Source: AC-32 sp963715575 (GTDB lineage Bacteria; Actinomycetota; Thermoleophilia; Gaiellales; Gaiellaceae). Taken from it: a stretch of 64,000 nt of DNA. The notes under the pieces are model-generated. The model saw only the letters and a program-made list of their open reading frames with translations, did no database searches and was not told the origin of the DNA. Location of the stretch: the NCBI GenBank assembly GCA_963715575.1, contig OY970250.1:1488001-1552000 (forward strand), written 5' to 3'. A program made the position numbers and the translations under genes. Of the stretch, positions 16,437-24,766 are shown one piece after another; position 1 is the stretch's first letter, and the number at the start of each line of letters is the position of its first letter.

Positions 16437-18914
16437 TTACGCCTCGGCGGCCGGGGCGGTTTTCCGCTCCGGTTTGTCCGCGGCCGGCTTCGGCCCGTTC
16501 TGGGACTGCTTCTGCTGCTGCGCCTGACCCTGCGCCTGCCCCTTCTTCTTGCGCTTGCGGCGCCTGCGGCGCGAGCGGCTGCCGGCCGCCTTCGGGGCCG
16601 GCAGGTTGTCGGCGAGCGCGTTCGCGACCTCCTGGATCGTGCCGAGCCGCTCGCGGGCGGCGTCGATCAGCTGGTTCGCGCGCGGCGTGTAGCCCTCGGC
16701 CGAGGCGAGCAGCGCGGCTCCCACCTCGCGTGACTGGTCGAGCGCGGCGTTGACGAGCTTGGCCGCGTTCTCCTCGTGCCGGTGGCCGCGCGAGTTGGCG
16801 AGCGCGCCGAGCAGGCGCTTGGCTTCCGGGAACTCCGCGCTGGCGCGCCGGTCCTGCACCTTGCGCGTCGAGCGGGCGAGCCGCCAGGTCCAGCGGGAGA
16901 GGATCTGCTCCGGCGCGTCGACCTTCTCCTCGCCGAGGGCGCGCAGCAGCGTGCGGACGCCCTGGACGCGGTCTTTCTCCCAGGTCGGCGCCTGCGTGAC
17001 GAGCGTGACGAGGTCGTCGAAGCTCGCCCGGTCGACCTTCATCGAGACCCGGTCGGCGAGCGCGGTCAGGCGCAGGCGGCGGTTCGGGTTCTCGGCGGCA
17101 CAGGCATTCAGGAACTGCTCGAGCGCGCCGCGGTTGGCCTTGCCCTCGGTGAACTTCTTCACGAACTCGACGCGCTCGTCGAAGCGGACGGCACGGCCGG
17201 CGATCGTGGCCCAGTAGAGCTGCTCGTCGTCGTCCAGGAAGTGCGGGTCGATCCGCTGCCACTCGCGGTCGATCACGGCCAGGCGCCGCTTCACATCCGG
17301 TGTGACCGGCACGAGCCACGGCGCCGGCGAGAGCTTCCGCCGCGCGCGGCGCTGCACGCGGCGGCGCGGGGCCGGCGTGACGCGCGCGCCCTCACGGTAG
17401 AAGTCCGCGTCGAGCAGGCTGTGCAGCGAGGTGACTCGCTCGTTGTGGGTCGCGCCCTTCGGGACGAAGTCGATCACGACGCCGGCCTCCTTGCGCGGGT
17501 GCATGCGCATGATCCGGCCGATCCGCTGCTGGTAGACGCGGCGCGAGGCGGTCGGGGCGAGATGCATGCAAACGGTCGCGCGCGGCGAGTTCCAGCCCTC
17601 GGCGAGCAGCATCGCGTTGATCAACACGTTGATCTCGCCGCGCTCGTAGGCGGCGAGCGTCTCGGCGAGCTGCACCGGCGGCGTCTTGCCGCTGACCGCC
17701 TCGGCCTTGAGCCCGACGGCGCGAAACTCCTTCGCCAAGTTGTAAGCGTGCTCGACGCCCGCGGCATAGACGATGCCCGGCGTGTTCTCGAACCGCTCGC
17801 GGTAGAGGCTTGCGGCGGCCTGGTTCAAAGCCTGATGGTCGAGCACCGCGGCCAGTGCGCGCTCCTCGAAGTCTCCGCCGACGATCGGCACCGACGAGAT
17901 CGCGGCGGCCGGCGGCACGCGCAGGCAGCGGAGCGGCGCGATCAGCCCGCGTCGCGCTGCATCGCCGAGCGGGAGCTCGTCGATCGACGCCGGGAAGACG
18001 TCCGAGACCTGCTTGGCGATCAGCTGCTCGGTCGCGGTCATGCCGATGTAGATCGGGTCGGAGAAGCTGCGGATCGCCTGGCTCGTCTTCTCGCCGAGCG
18101 CCGTGTGCGCCTCGTCGGCGATCACGAGCTGGTACGTCTCGGGATTCAGGTCGCCGTGGTGGCGCGCGAACCAGGCATAAGTCTGGACGGTGACCGGGTT
18201 CTGCTTCTTCGGTTTCTTGCCCTTGAGGATCGCGTCCTCGAAGCGGCTGCCGTAGCCCTCCGCCGTCAGCTCACGGTTGAACTGCGAGACGAGCAGGCGC
18301 CGGTGGGTGAGGATCAGCACGCCGAGCGTGCGCGCCGCCTCGACGAAGCCGGCGGCGGCAATCGTCTTGCCGGAGGCGGTCGGGTGACGGAAGCGGTAGC
18401 GCCGGCTCGCGCCCGGGTCCTTGCCGTGGTGCTCCTCGGGCAGCTCGAGCTCGTCGGAGCGCTCCTCGAGGTGGACGCCGAGATCCTCCTCGTCCTCCTC
18501 GGGCTCGAGCTCCGCGACCGCGGCCCCGTTGCCGTTGCCGTTCAGCTCGGGCTCGACCTGCGTCGCCGCGATCAGCTCCGTCAGCATGCCGGCGAGCGCG
18601 TCGACCTGATGGCGGCGCAGCTCCGTGCCCGAGGCGAGCTTGGGCGGGCTCTGGCTGAGCACCCGCTCGAGCCCGAGCATCAGCGCGTAGCGAATCTTCC
18701 ACTCGTACGAGGGCTCCCGCGCGCCCGCCTCGACCTCGGCGAGCGCGTCGTCGAGCGCCCGGCGCCTGGCCGTCTCGGGCGCAAGCGCGACCACCGGATC
18801 TTCATCCGGATGGAGGAAGGGCTCCCCGGCCCAGGCTTCGGCCTGGAGGGCGGAAGCGGCTAGGCCGTCCGGAGCCTCCGGCGCCAGCGTCGGTTGCTCG
18901 GTCGTTTCCTGCAT
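16437..18914 (-). CDS. Large SF2 DEAD/DEAH-box helicase with basic tail
   Basis: An 825-aa superfamily-2 helicase. Visible motifs are LRRHQVDALAGML (Q-motif region), Walker A HPTASGKT, DEAH box VIADEAHT, motif III GMTAT, and motif VI QQRIGRIMRMH. An acidic insert of about 60 residues (ELEPEEDEEDLG, LEERSDELELPEEHHG) separates the Q region from Walker A, which is unusual. After the helicase core there is a 250-residue helical region and an extremely basic Gln-rich tail (RSRRRRRKRKKKGQAQG), likely for nucleic-acid binding. ATG 18914 is directly preceded by a perfect palindrome. Substrate unknown; a role in RNA or DNA metabolism is inferred. Confidence 0.85.
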   Translation of the reverse strand: MQETTEQPTLAPEAPDGLAASALQAEAWAGEPFLHPDEDPVVALAPETARRRALDDALAEVEAGAREPSYEWKIRYALMLGLERVLSQSPPKLASGTELRRHQVDALAGMLTELIAATQVEPELNGNGNGAAVAELEPEEDEEDLGVHLEERSDELELPEEHHGKDPGASRRYRFRHPTASGKTIAAAGFVEAARTLGVLILTHRRLLVSQFNRELTAEGYGSRFEDAILKGKKPKKQNPVTVQTYAWFARHHGDLNPETYQLVIADEAHTALGEKTSQAIRSFSDPIYIGMTATEQLIAKQVSDVFPASIDELPLGDAARRGLIAPLRCLRVPPAAAISSVPIVGGDFEERALAAVLDHQALNQAAASLYRERFENTPGIVYAAGVEHAYNLAKEFRAVGLKAEAVSGKTPPVQLAETLAAYERGEINVLINAMLLAEGWNSPRATVCMHLAPTASRRVYQQRIGRIMRMHPRKEAGVVIDFVPKGATHNERVTSLHSLLDADFYREGARVTPAPRRRVQRRARRKLSPAPWLVPVTPDVKRRLAVIDREWQRIDPHFLDDDEQLYWATIAGRAVRFDERVEFVKKFTEGKANRGALEQFLNACAAENPNRRLRLTALADRVSMKVDRASFDDLVTLVTQAPTWEKDRVQGVRTLLRALGEEKVDAPEQILSRWTWRLARSTRKVQDRRASAEFPEAKRLLGALANSRGHRHEENAAKLVNAALDQSREVGAALLASAEGYTPRANQLIDAARERLGTIQEVANALADNLPAPKAAGSRSRRRRRKRKKKGQAQGQAQQQKQSQNGPKPAADKPERKTAPAAEA

Positions 18915-18927
18915 ACGTGCAGCACGT
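18915..18927. promoter_or_regulatory. Palindrome abutting the helicase start codon
   Basis: ACGTGC-A-GCACGT is a perfect 6-bp inverted repeat immediately upstream of ATG 18914. On the transcript it would form a hairpin covering the ribosome-entry region. It could equally be a protein operator. Confidence 0.45.
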
Positions 18928-18995
18928 CGCCGTGCCGCGAATCTCTGTGAGAGAGCGCGCTCGCGTGCAGTCCAGTGGGCGAGCGACGCCTGCGA

Positions 18996-19001
18996 ATCAT
19001 A
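18996..19001 (-). promoter_or_regulatory. Candidate -10 box for the helicase gene
   Basis: On the minus strand TATGAT lies about 80 nt before the helicase ATG. It is close to the sigma-70 consensus, so this gene would carry a leader of about 75 nt, unlike many neighbours. Confidence 0.4.
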
Positions 19002-19022
19002 CCCGATCCGCAGGCCGGAAGC

Positions 19023-19610
19023 CTAGCCGCCGAGTCCGCCGAAGACCGCGAACGGATTCTGCGGTGTGACCTCCCAGACGACCTGTCCGCCCGGCTCGGC
19101 CTCGCCGTGCACGCGCTGCGCGAGCGCCTGCGCGTCTTCCTCGGAGGCCGCGCCGACGATCAGGTAGCGCCAGCGGCGCACGACGTCGTAGCCCTCGCTT
19201 TCGAGCTGGTCGGCGAGCTCGTCCGCCTCGTCGCGCGAGGGCAGCTCGACCCGCACCTCCCACGGCGCGTGGTCGCGCGCCAGCTCCTCCTGCTCCCAGG
19301 TCTCCTGCGGCGGCTCGCCCGACCAGCGCTCCTCCTCGGACAGCCAGCGCTCGACTTCGACCTCGGCCTCCATGCCCTCCTCGGCGAGCTCCGCCTGGAC
19401 GATGCCGCGCGCCTGCTCGGCCTGCGGCTGGGTCTCGGCGTAGACCAAGACCGTGTCGTCGTCGCGGGAGACCGCAAGGCGGTGACCCTGCAGCTCCTCG
19501 GCCAGGCGCTTCGCCTCGTCGGAGCCGAGGTCGAGCCCGAGGCGCTCGAGCAGCGTCTCGCTTTGCTCGGCCTCGCGCGGCTGGATCCGGATGCGCCAAT
19601 TGTCGCTCAT
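19023..19610 (-). CDS. Conserved acidic hypothetical protein in the fad operon
   Basis: A 195-aa acidic protein without signal peptide or membrane segment. It appears to have two alpha/beta repeats: residues 40-90 (LQGHRLAVSRDDDTVLVYAE, then EQARGIVQAELAEEG) and 115-180 (WEVRVELPSRDEADELADQL, then YDVVRRWRYLIVGAASEEDA). The pattern recalls small ferredoxin-fold domains found in SPOR or ACT-like proteins, but no family is recognised with confidence. Its ATG overlaps the fadJ stop (ATGA at 19607-19610), so it is the third gene of the fadA-fadJ operon. Confidence 0.75.
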   Translation of the reverse strand: MSDNWRIRIQPREAEQSETLLERLGLDLGSDEAKRLAEELQGHRLAVSRDDDTVLVYAETQPQAEQARGIVQAELAEEGMEAEVEVERWLSEEERWSGEPPQETWEQEELARDHAPWEVRVELPSRDEADELADQLESEGYDVVRRWRYLIVGAASEEDAQALAQRVHGEAEPGGQVVWEVTPQNPFAVFGGLGG

Positions 19611-21508
19611 GCGAAGGTTCTCCCGAACATCCTCTCCGAAATGCCGACCTGGTCGAGGTACTTGGTGATCCCGCCGAGCCAGAACGGCCAGCCGGCGCCC
19701 AGCAAGAGCGCCGTGTCGACGTCCTTCGCCTCCGCGACGACGCCTTCTCGGAGGAGGTGGTGGATCTCGTCGGCGAGCGCCTCGAGCGCGGCCTCGAGCA
19801 GCTCTTCCGGCGAGAGCGGCGCCTGCTCGCGGACGACGATCTCGTCCTTGCCTGCGGCGTAGCTCGCCAGCGTGGGCGAGAGAGGGAAGCGGTCGGGGTG
19901 GGCGTCGTGGAGCGTGCCGAGCACGTGGTCGGCGACGCGCGGGCCGACCATCTGCAGCAGCACCGACGGCGCCATCGGCAGGCCGAGCGCCAGGATCGCC
20001 TCGTCCGCCTCGTTGGGATCGGTGCCGCGCTCGAGCGCGTCGAGCACGACGCTCATCAGGCGCGTCAGCACGCGGTTGACGACGAACGCCGGCGCGTCGG
20101 CGACGAGCACCGGCCGCTTGCGCAGGCCTTCGGCGAACGCCCAGGCGGTGGCGAGGGTCTCGTCGTCGGTGCCCGGCGTGCGCACGAGCTCGACCAGCGG
20201 GAGCACGGCGACCGGGTTGAAGAAGTGGATGCCGACGTCGGCGCCCATTGCCTCGACCGAGAGGCTGGAAGTGTTGGTCGCGAGCACGCAGTCGGGCCGG
20301 GTGTGCTCGCGCAGTTCGGCGAAGACCTGCTGCTTGATCTCGAGCTCCTCGAAGACCGCTTCGAGCACGAGGTCGCAGTCGGCGAAGTCCTCGTAGCCCG
20401 TCGAGGTGGAGACGAGCGAGGCGAGGAAACTGGCCTTGCCCTCGTCGTAGCGGCCCTTGGCGACCTGCTCGGCGAGGCCTTCCTCGACCGTCGTGCGGGC
20501 CGAGGCGAGCGCCTCGTCGCTGAGGTCGCGCATCGCCACCGGCACCTCGAGCCGGCGCACGAACAGCGTCGCCAGCTGGGCCGCCATCAGGCCGGCTCCG
20601 ACGAGCCCGACCTTGCGGATCGGCCGAGATGCGACGGCTGGCCGTCCCGGCGCGCTCTTGGCGCGGCGGTCGACCAGGTCGAAGGCGTAGAGCGACGCCT
20701 GCGCCTGCCGCCCGGGCAGCAGCTCGCCGACGGCCTCCTCCTCGGCGGCGTAGCCCTCCTCCAGCGACCAGCCCGAGAGCGCCCCCTCGATCAGGTCGAG
20801 CGCCCGGTAGGGCGCCGGTGCGGAGCCGTGCACCTGTCCGTCGAGCCTCGCGCGCGCCTTCCGCAGCACTTCTGTGACGTCCTCGTCACCGTGTCTGACA
20901 CCGGTGGTTCCGAGCTGGAGGGCGAAAGCGATCGACTCGTCCACGAACTCGGCCGGCTCGAGCAGGCGGTCGGCGAGGCCGAGCTCGAACGCCTCCGGGC
21001 CGCTCAGCATCCGGTTCTGGCGCATCGGGTTGGCGACGATGAACTTGACCGCCGTCTCCGCCCCGACGAGCCGCGGGACGAGCTGCGTGCCGCCCCAGGC
21101 CGGAACGATTCCGAGGAAGCACTCCGGGCAGGCGAAGTGCCGCACCGCCGTCGAGATCGTGCGCGCGTCGCAATGGAGCGCGATCTCGACGCCACCGCCG
21201 AGGCAGGCGCCGTTGACGGCCGCGACGGTCGGGTAGGGCAGCGCGCGGATGCGGCCGAAGAGCTCATGGCCGGCGCGGCTCCCCTCGACCGCCAGCTCGC
21301 GCGTCGCGCCCGGGAACTGCGTCACATCCGCGCCGGCCGCGAAGACGAACGGCTTTCCCGTCAGCACGAGCGTGTTCCAATCGTCCTCCTCCAGCTCGGG
21401 CAGCAGCCGCTCGAGCGACTCCAGGGCTGCGCGCCCGAAGAAGGTCGGCTTGGTGTGATCCTCGCCGTTGTCGATCGTGACCAGGGCGACCACGCCGGCG
21501 TCCGCCAC
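19607..21508 (-). CDS. fadJ: Enoyl-CoA hydratase/3-hydroxyacyl-CoA dehydrogenase fusion
   Basis: A 633-aa multifunctional beta-oxidation enzyme. The N-terminal 200 residues are a crotonase domain: oxyanion-hole segment FVFAAGADVTQF, NGACLGGGVEIALHCD, and PECFLGIVPAWGGTQLVPR with the catalytic Glu. A Rossmann 3-hydroxyacyl-CoA dehydrogenase domain begins near residue 300 (KVGLVGAGLMAAQLATLF), with TNTSSLSVE and the catalytic His in GIHFFNPV. C-terminal dimerisation domains follow. It catalyses hydration and NAD-dependent oxidation of enoyl-CoA, feeding the adjacent thiolase. GTG 21508 lacks a strong ribosome-binding site and the frame is open further upstream, so the start is tentative. Confidence 0.92.
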   Translation of the reverse strand: MADAGVVALVTIDNGEDHTKPTFFGRAALESLERLLPELEEDDWNTLVLTGKPFVFAAGADVTQFPGATRELAVEGSRAGHELFGRIRALPYPTVAAVNGACLGGGVEIALHCDARTISTAVRHFACPECFLGIVPAWGGTQLVPRLVGAETAVKFIVANPMRQNRMLSGPEAFELGLADRLLEPAEFVDESIAFALQLGTTGVRHGDEDVTEVLRKARARLDGQVHGSAPAPYRALDLIEGALSGWSLEEGYAAEEEAVGELLPGRQAQASLYAFDLVDRRAKSAPGRPAVASRPIRKVGLVGAGLMAAQLATLFVRRLEVPVAMRDLSDEALASARTTVEEGLAEQVAKGRYDEGKASFLASLVSTSTGYEDFADCDLVLEAVFEELEIKQQVFAELREHTRPDCVLATNTSSLSVEAMGADVGIHFFNPVAVLPLVELVRTPGTDDETLATAWAFAEGLRKRPVLVADAPAFVVNRVLTRLMSVVLDALERGTDPNEADEAILALGLPMAPSVLLQMVGPRVADHVLGTLHDAHPDRFPLSPTLASYAAGKDEIVVREQAPLSPEELLEAALEALADEIHHLLREGVVAEAKDVDTALLLGAGWPFWLGGITKYLDQVGISERMFGRTFA

Positions 21509-21530
21509 CTCGACGCGGGCCAGCTTGAAC

Positions 21531-22721
21531 TCAGTGTCCGGCAGCGACGTTCTCCCAGACGAGCGCCGCGCCCATGCCCAGCCCGACGCAGAGCGCGGTC
21601 AGCCCGTAGCGCGCGTCCGGCCGTTCGCGGAAGCCGTAGGCAAGCTGGGCGAGCAGCCGCACGCCGGTTGCGGCCAGCGGGTGGCCGCAGGCGAGCGCGC
21701 CGCCGTACGGGTTGAGGCGCTCGTCCTCCGGATCGACGCCCAGCCCGTCGCACCAGCTCAGCACCTGCACCGCGAACGGCTCGTTCAGCTCGAACAGGCC
21801 GAGCTCGTCGAGCGTCAGACCCGCCCGCTCGAGCGCCTTCTTCGTCGCGGGCACCGGGCCGAGGCCCATCAGCTCCGGCTCGACACCGGCGAACGCGTAC
21901 GAGACCAGCCGCATGCGCGGCTCGAGCGAGTGCTCGGCCAGCGCCTGCTCGGATGCGAGCAGTGAGACCGTGGCGCCGTCGGTCAGCCCCGCCGAGTTGC
22001 CGGCCGTCACGCGGCCGCCGGGCCGAAAGGGCGTCGGCAGCGCGGCGAGCGCCTCCAGCGTCGTCTCGGGCCGCAGGAACTCGTCGCGGTCGGCTGCACG
22101 CCAGCCCTCGTCGGTGAAGACCGTCATCGGGACGACCGTCTCGCGCATGACGCCGTTCGACCACGCCGCCGCGGCGCGCTGCTGCGAGCGCACCGCGTAG
22201 GCGTCCGCGTCCTCCTTCGTCAGCTGCGGGAAGCGGTCGTGCAGGTTCTCGGCGGTCGCGCCCATCGTGACGGCCGACGGGTCCACGAGCCGCTCGGCCA
22301 CGAAGCGAGGGTTGAAGTCGACGTCCTCGCCCATCGGGTGGTGGCCCATGTGCTCGATGCCGCCGGCGAGGACGAGGTCGGCTGCGCCCATTGCGATCTC
22401 GCCGGCGCCGGCGGTGACCGCGGTGAGCGAGCCGGCGCACATCCGGTCGACCGCGAAGCCCGGCACGCTCCGCGGCAGGCCGGCGAGCAACGCGACGTCG
22501 CGGCCGAGCGTCAGGCCCTGGTCGCCGACCTGCGCGGTCGCTGCCAGGACGACGTCGTCGATCCGCTCGGGCGGCACCGTCGGGTTGCGGCGCAGCAGCT
22601 CGCGGACGACCTTGACGCCCAGATCGTCGGCCCGTGTGCGCCAGAAGACGCCCTTCGGGCCCGCCCGGCCGAACGCGGTGCGGACGCCGTCGACGTAGAA
22701 AACCTCCCGCAACTCGCGCAC
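21531..22721 (-). CDS. fadA: Acetyl-CoA acyltransferase (3-ketoacyl-CoA thiolase)
   Basis: A 396-aa thiolase. Cys95 in FAVDRMCAGSLTAVTAG is the acyl-carrying nucleophile. The C-terminal motifs ACGHPLAATGVRLL and TALCVGLGMGAALVWEN provide the catalytic His and second Cys. It cleaves 3-ketoacyl-CoA at the last step of the beta-oxidation cycle carried out with the downstream fadJ product. GTG 22721 is preceded by a -10 box at 6 nt, so the operon is probably leaderless. Confidence 0.94.
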   Translation of the reverse strand: MRELREVFYVDGVRTAFGRAGPKGVFWRTRADDLGVKVVRELLRRNPTVPPERIDDVVLAATAQVGDQGLTLGRDVALLAGLPRSVPGFAVDRMCAGSLTAVTAGAGEIAMGAADLVLAGGIEHMGHHPMGEDVDFNPRFVAERLVDPSAVTMGATAENLHDRFPQLTKEDADAYAVRSQQRAAAAWSNGVMRETVVPMTVFTDEGWRAADRDEFLRPETTLEALAALPTPFRPGGRVTAGNSAGLTDGATVSLLASEQALAEHSLEPRMRLVSYAFAGVEPELMGLGPVPATKKALERAGLTLDELGLFELNEPFAVQVLSWCDGLGVDPEDERLNPYGGALACGHPLAATGVRLLAQLAYGFRERPDARYGLTALCVGLGMGAALVWENVAAGH

Positions 22722-22727
22722 GTGAAG

Positions 22728-22733
22728 ACCCTA
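22728..22733 (-). promoter_or_regulatory. Leaderless -10 box of the fadA operon
   Basis: On the minus strand TAGGGT lies 6 nt before GTG 22721. Confidence 0.65.
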
Positions 22734-22742
22734 GTCAATCGT

Positions 22743-22760
22743 CACACTCTCGCCACACTC
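22743..22760. promoter_or_regulatory. 11-bp-spaced direct repeat CACACTC x2 in the fadA divergent region
   Basis: CACACTC occurs at 22743-22749 and 22754-22760. GTCAC/GTGAC half-sites also flank the region. It lies just upstream of the fadA -10 box, where an activator or repressor would bind. Confidence 0.4.
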
Positions 22761-22817
22761 CCGTGACACACCTGCGCGCCGCACCTCGATACGATCGCCT
22801 CGGGGAGGAGGTTGGGT

Positions 22818-23501
22818 GTGCCTGAACTACGGAGCCACACCGCCGAGCAGGACTGGGCGGCGCACCTCGAGCGCGAGCGGTCTCGCTACGCGGACGGCGA
22901 GTCGCGGCTGCCGGACTCCGAGGACGCCGACGCGCGACAGCGCCAGCTGACACGGCTCGGCAACGCGGCCGGTGGGGCCGGGCTCGCGCTGCTGATGCAG
23001 GGTCGGCGCGACGAGGCCGGCGAGTGGTTTCACCGCGCTGCCGCCCGCTACCGAGAGAGCTTCGCCGACGCTCCCCCGGGCAGCTGGGGCCGCCCGATCG
23101 GCTCGATCAAGTCCCTCGTCCTCGCCGGCGACTGGGCCGGTGCGGAGGACGCGGCGCGTTGGGCGCTCGACGCCGGCGCCGCGACGAGCGAGAGCCCGAT
23201 CGGCCGCTATGCGGCGGCGCTCGCGCTGCTCGTCCTCGGCGACGACGAGCATGCGCGCGTGCACGCCGACACGATCCGCACGCGCGACGACTTCCCGACC
23301 GACGTCGGCGACGCGCTTGCCTACCTCGCGGCGCAGGACGTGGTCGGCTACACCGAGGCGGTCGAGGCCGTGCTCGAGTCGTTCGAGGCGCGCGAGGACT
23401 ACCTCGAAGAGCTGCCGGTCGCGGACACCGTGCTCGTCCTGCAGGCGCTCGCCCGGCGGCGAGGGATCGAGGTCGAGCTGGGCTCTTCCCTACTGCCTTA
23501 G
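22818..23501 (+). CDS. Conserved hypothetical protein, TPR-like helical
   Basis: A 227-aa cytoplasmic protein starting at GTG 22818, 6 nt after GGGGAGGAGG, a clear ribosome-binding site. It is almost all helical with degenerate TPR-like helix pairs (GLALLMQGRRDEAGEWFHRA, IKSLVLAGDWAGAEDAARWA, ALALLVLGDDEHARVHADTI). No enzymatic motif is seen. It is divergent from fadA, and its stop shares bases with the convergent ArsR gene (TTAG at 23498-23501). Function unknown. Confidence 0.75.
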   Translation: MPELRSHTAEQDWAAHLERERSRYADGESRLPDSEDADARQRQLTRLGNAAGGAGLALLMQGRRDEAGEWFHRAAARYRESFADAPPGSWGRPIGSIKSLVLAGDWAGAEDAARWALDAGAATSESPIGRYAAALALLVLGDDEHARVHADTIRTRDDFPTDVGDALAYLAAQDVVGYTEAVEAVLESFEAREDYLEELPVADTVLVLQALARRRGIEVELGSSLLP

Positions 23502-24040
23502 TCGAGGTCCACCGTCGTCGGCGGGTGGAGCACCGTCGTGATCACGATCGGGGCCAGCGACGGGTCCTCGGCCTCGCGCGCCCGCTCCGAGAGCTCTTGG
23601 ATCAGCTCGACCGCCTGCTCGGGCGAGATCCGCGCCGTCACCTGCGCCGAGCGAAACTTGCCGCTCGTGCCGTGCTCGGCCCAACCTCGCTGGACCTCGT
23701 CGAGCATCGCGGCGCGCAGGTCGCTGGTCGCGTCCGACTTCAGCAGTGCAGGCGCGACCCGCACGGTGCGAGCAACTGCGCGGTACGGCTTCTCGCGGCC
23801 CTGGCCCGCCTCGGCCAGCTCGATCAGGCCGGCCCGCAGCAGCATCCGCACGTGGAAGTGCAGGTGACCGGGGTCGACGCCGAGGCGGCTCGCCAGCTCG
23901 CGGTTCGTCAGGTGCTCGGAATCGCCGGCGCCGAGCGTCTCCAGCACGCGCAGGCGCAGCGGGTGCCCGAGCGCCTTCAGCTGCTCCGGTTTCTCGAGTG
24001 TCAGGACGTCCAAAAGCGGCTTGGACTCGGCAGCGGCCAT
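23498..24040 (-). CDS. ArsR-type winged-helix regulator
   Basis: A 180-aa protein with an N-terminal winged helix at about residues 15-85: LKALGHPLRLRVLETL, NRELASRLGVDPGHLHFHVRML, GLIELAEAG. Metal-binding cysteines typical of ArsR/SmtB are absent, so a different effector is expected. The C-terminal half resembles the helical extension of the YjjQ/HTH_20-like group. ATG 24040 is preferred over GTG 24055 because TATACC on the minus strand lies 6 nt before the ATG. Confidence 0.8.
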   Translation of the reverse strand: MAAAESKPLLDVLTLEKPEQLKALGHPLRLRVLETLGAGDSEHLTNRELASRLGVDPGHLHFHVRMLLRAGLIELAEAGQGREKPYRAVARTVRVAPALLKSDATSDLRAAMLDEVQRGWAEHGTSGKFRSAQVTARISPEQAVELIQELSERAREAEDPSLAPIVITTVLHPPTTVDLD

Positions 24041-24073
24041 GCCGCTGGTATACACCCGCCCGCCCGCCGCTGT

Positions 24074-24766
24074 CTAGCCAGGCAATCGCGACGCGGCTGC
24101 CGCGTCGAGAACCACGCGCGTGCGGCCTTCGTCCGAGCGAATCAGGCTGGCGGGCGTCTCCGGGCCGGGCGGCCGGGCAAACGCGCGCTCGACGGCCTCC
24201 GCCTTTGCCTCTCCCGTGACGATGAAGACCACCTCCGGCGCGGAGCAGAGCACTGGCCGCGTCAGCGTCACACGTTCGACGAACGGCTCGAGCTTGGCCT
24301 CAGCCGGAATCGCGCGCCGCTCGCGCTCCTGGAGGGTCGGCTGCCCGGGAAAGAGCGAGGCCGTGTGCCCGTCGGGACCGAGCCCGAGCAGGACGTAGTC
24401 GAGCCGCGCCCCGCGCAGCAGCTCGTCGTACTCGCGCGCCGCCTCTTCGCCGCCGAGCTCGCCGCGGATCCGCTGGACCTCGCGCGGCGGCGCCTCGATC
24501 CGATCGAGCAGGTTCTCGCGCGCGAGCCGGAAGTTCGAGCGCTCGTCCTCGGGCGGCACGCAGCGCTCGTCGCTCCACCAGAGCGAGGCGGCGCTCCAGT
24601 CGGGCTCGCGCTTGGCCGCGAGCTGGTAGGCCCGGCCGGGAGTGCTGCCGCCGGTGAGGACGATCGACATGCCGGAGCCAGCGGCCTCGGCCAGCTCGTC
24701 CCCGACGACCCCGGCAACCTCCTGCTCGTCGGAGCAGCGCACCAGCTCGACGCCGTAGAGCGTCAC
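24074..24766 (-). CDS. pgl: 6-phosphogluconolactonase
   Basis: A 230-aa SugarP-isomerase-fold enzyme that hydrolyses 6-phosphogluconolactone in the oxidative pentose phosphate pathway, giving NADPH. Motifs are SIVLTGGSTPGRAYQL, LWWSDERCVPPEDERSN and the family signature LGLGPDGHTASLFPG. The start is GTG 24766, which overlaps the proC stop (GTGA). A longer open frame running back to 25504 is a shadow of proC. Confidence 0.92.
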   Translation of the reverse strand: MTLYGVELVRCSDEQEVAGVVGDELAEAAGSGMSIVLTGGSTPGRAYQLAAKREPDWSAASLWWSDERCVPPEDERSNFRLARENLLDRIEAPPREVQRIRGELGGEEAAREYDELLRGARLDYVLLGLGPDGHTASLFPGQPTLQERERRAIPAEAKLEPFVERVTLTRPVLCSAPEVVFIVTGEAKAEAVERAFARPPGPETPASLIRSDEGRTRVVLDAAAASRLPG

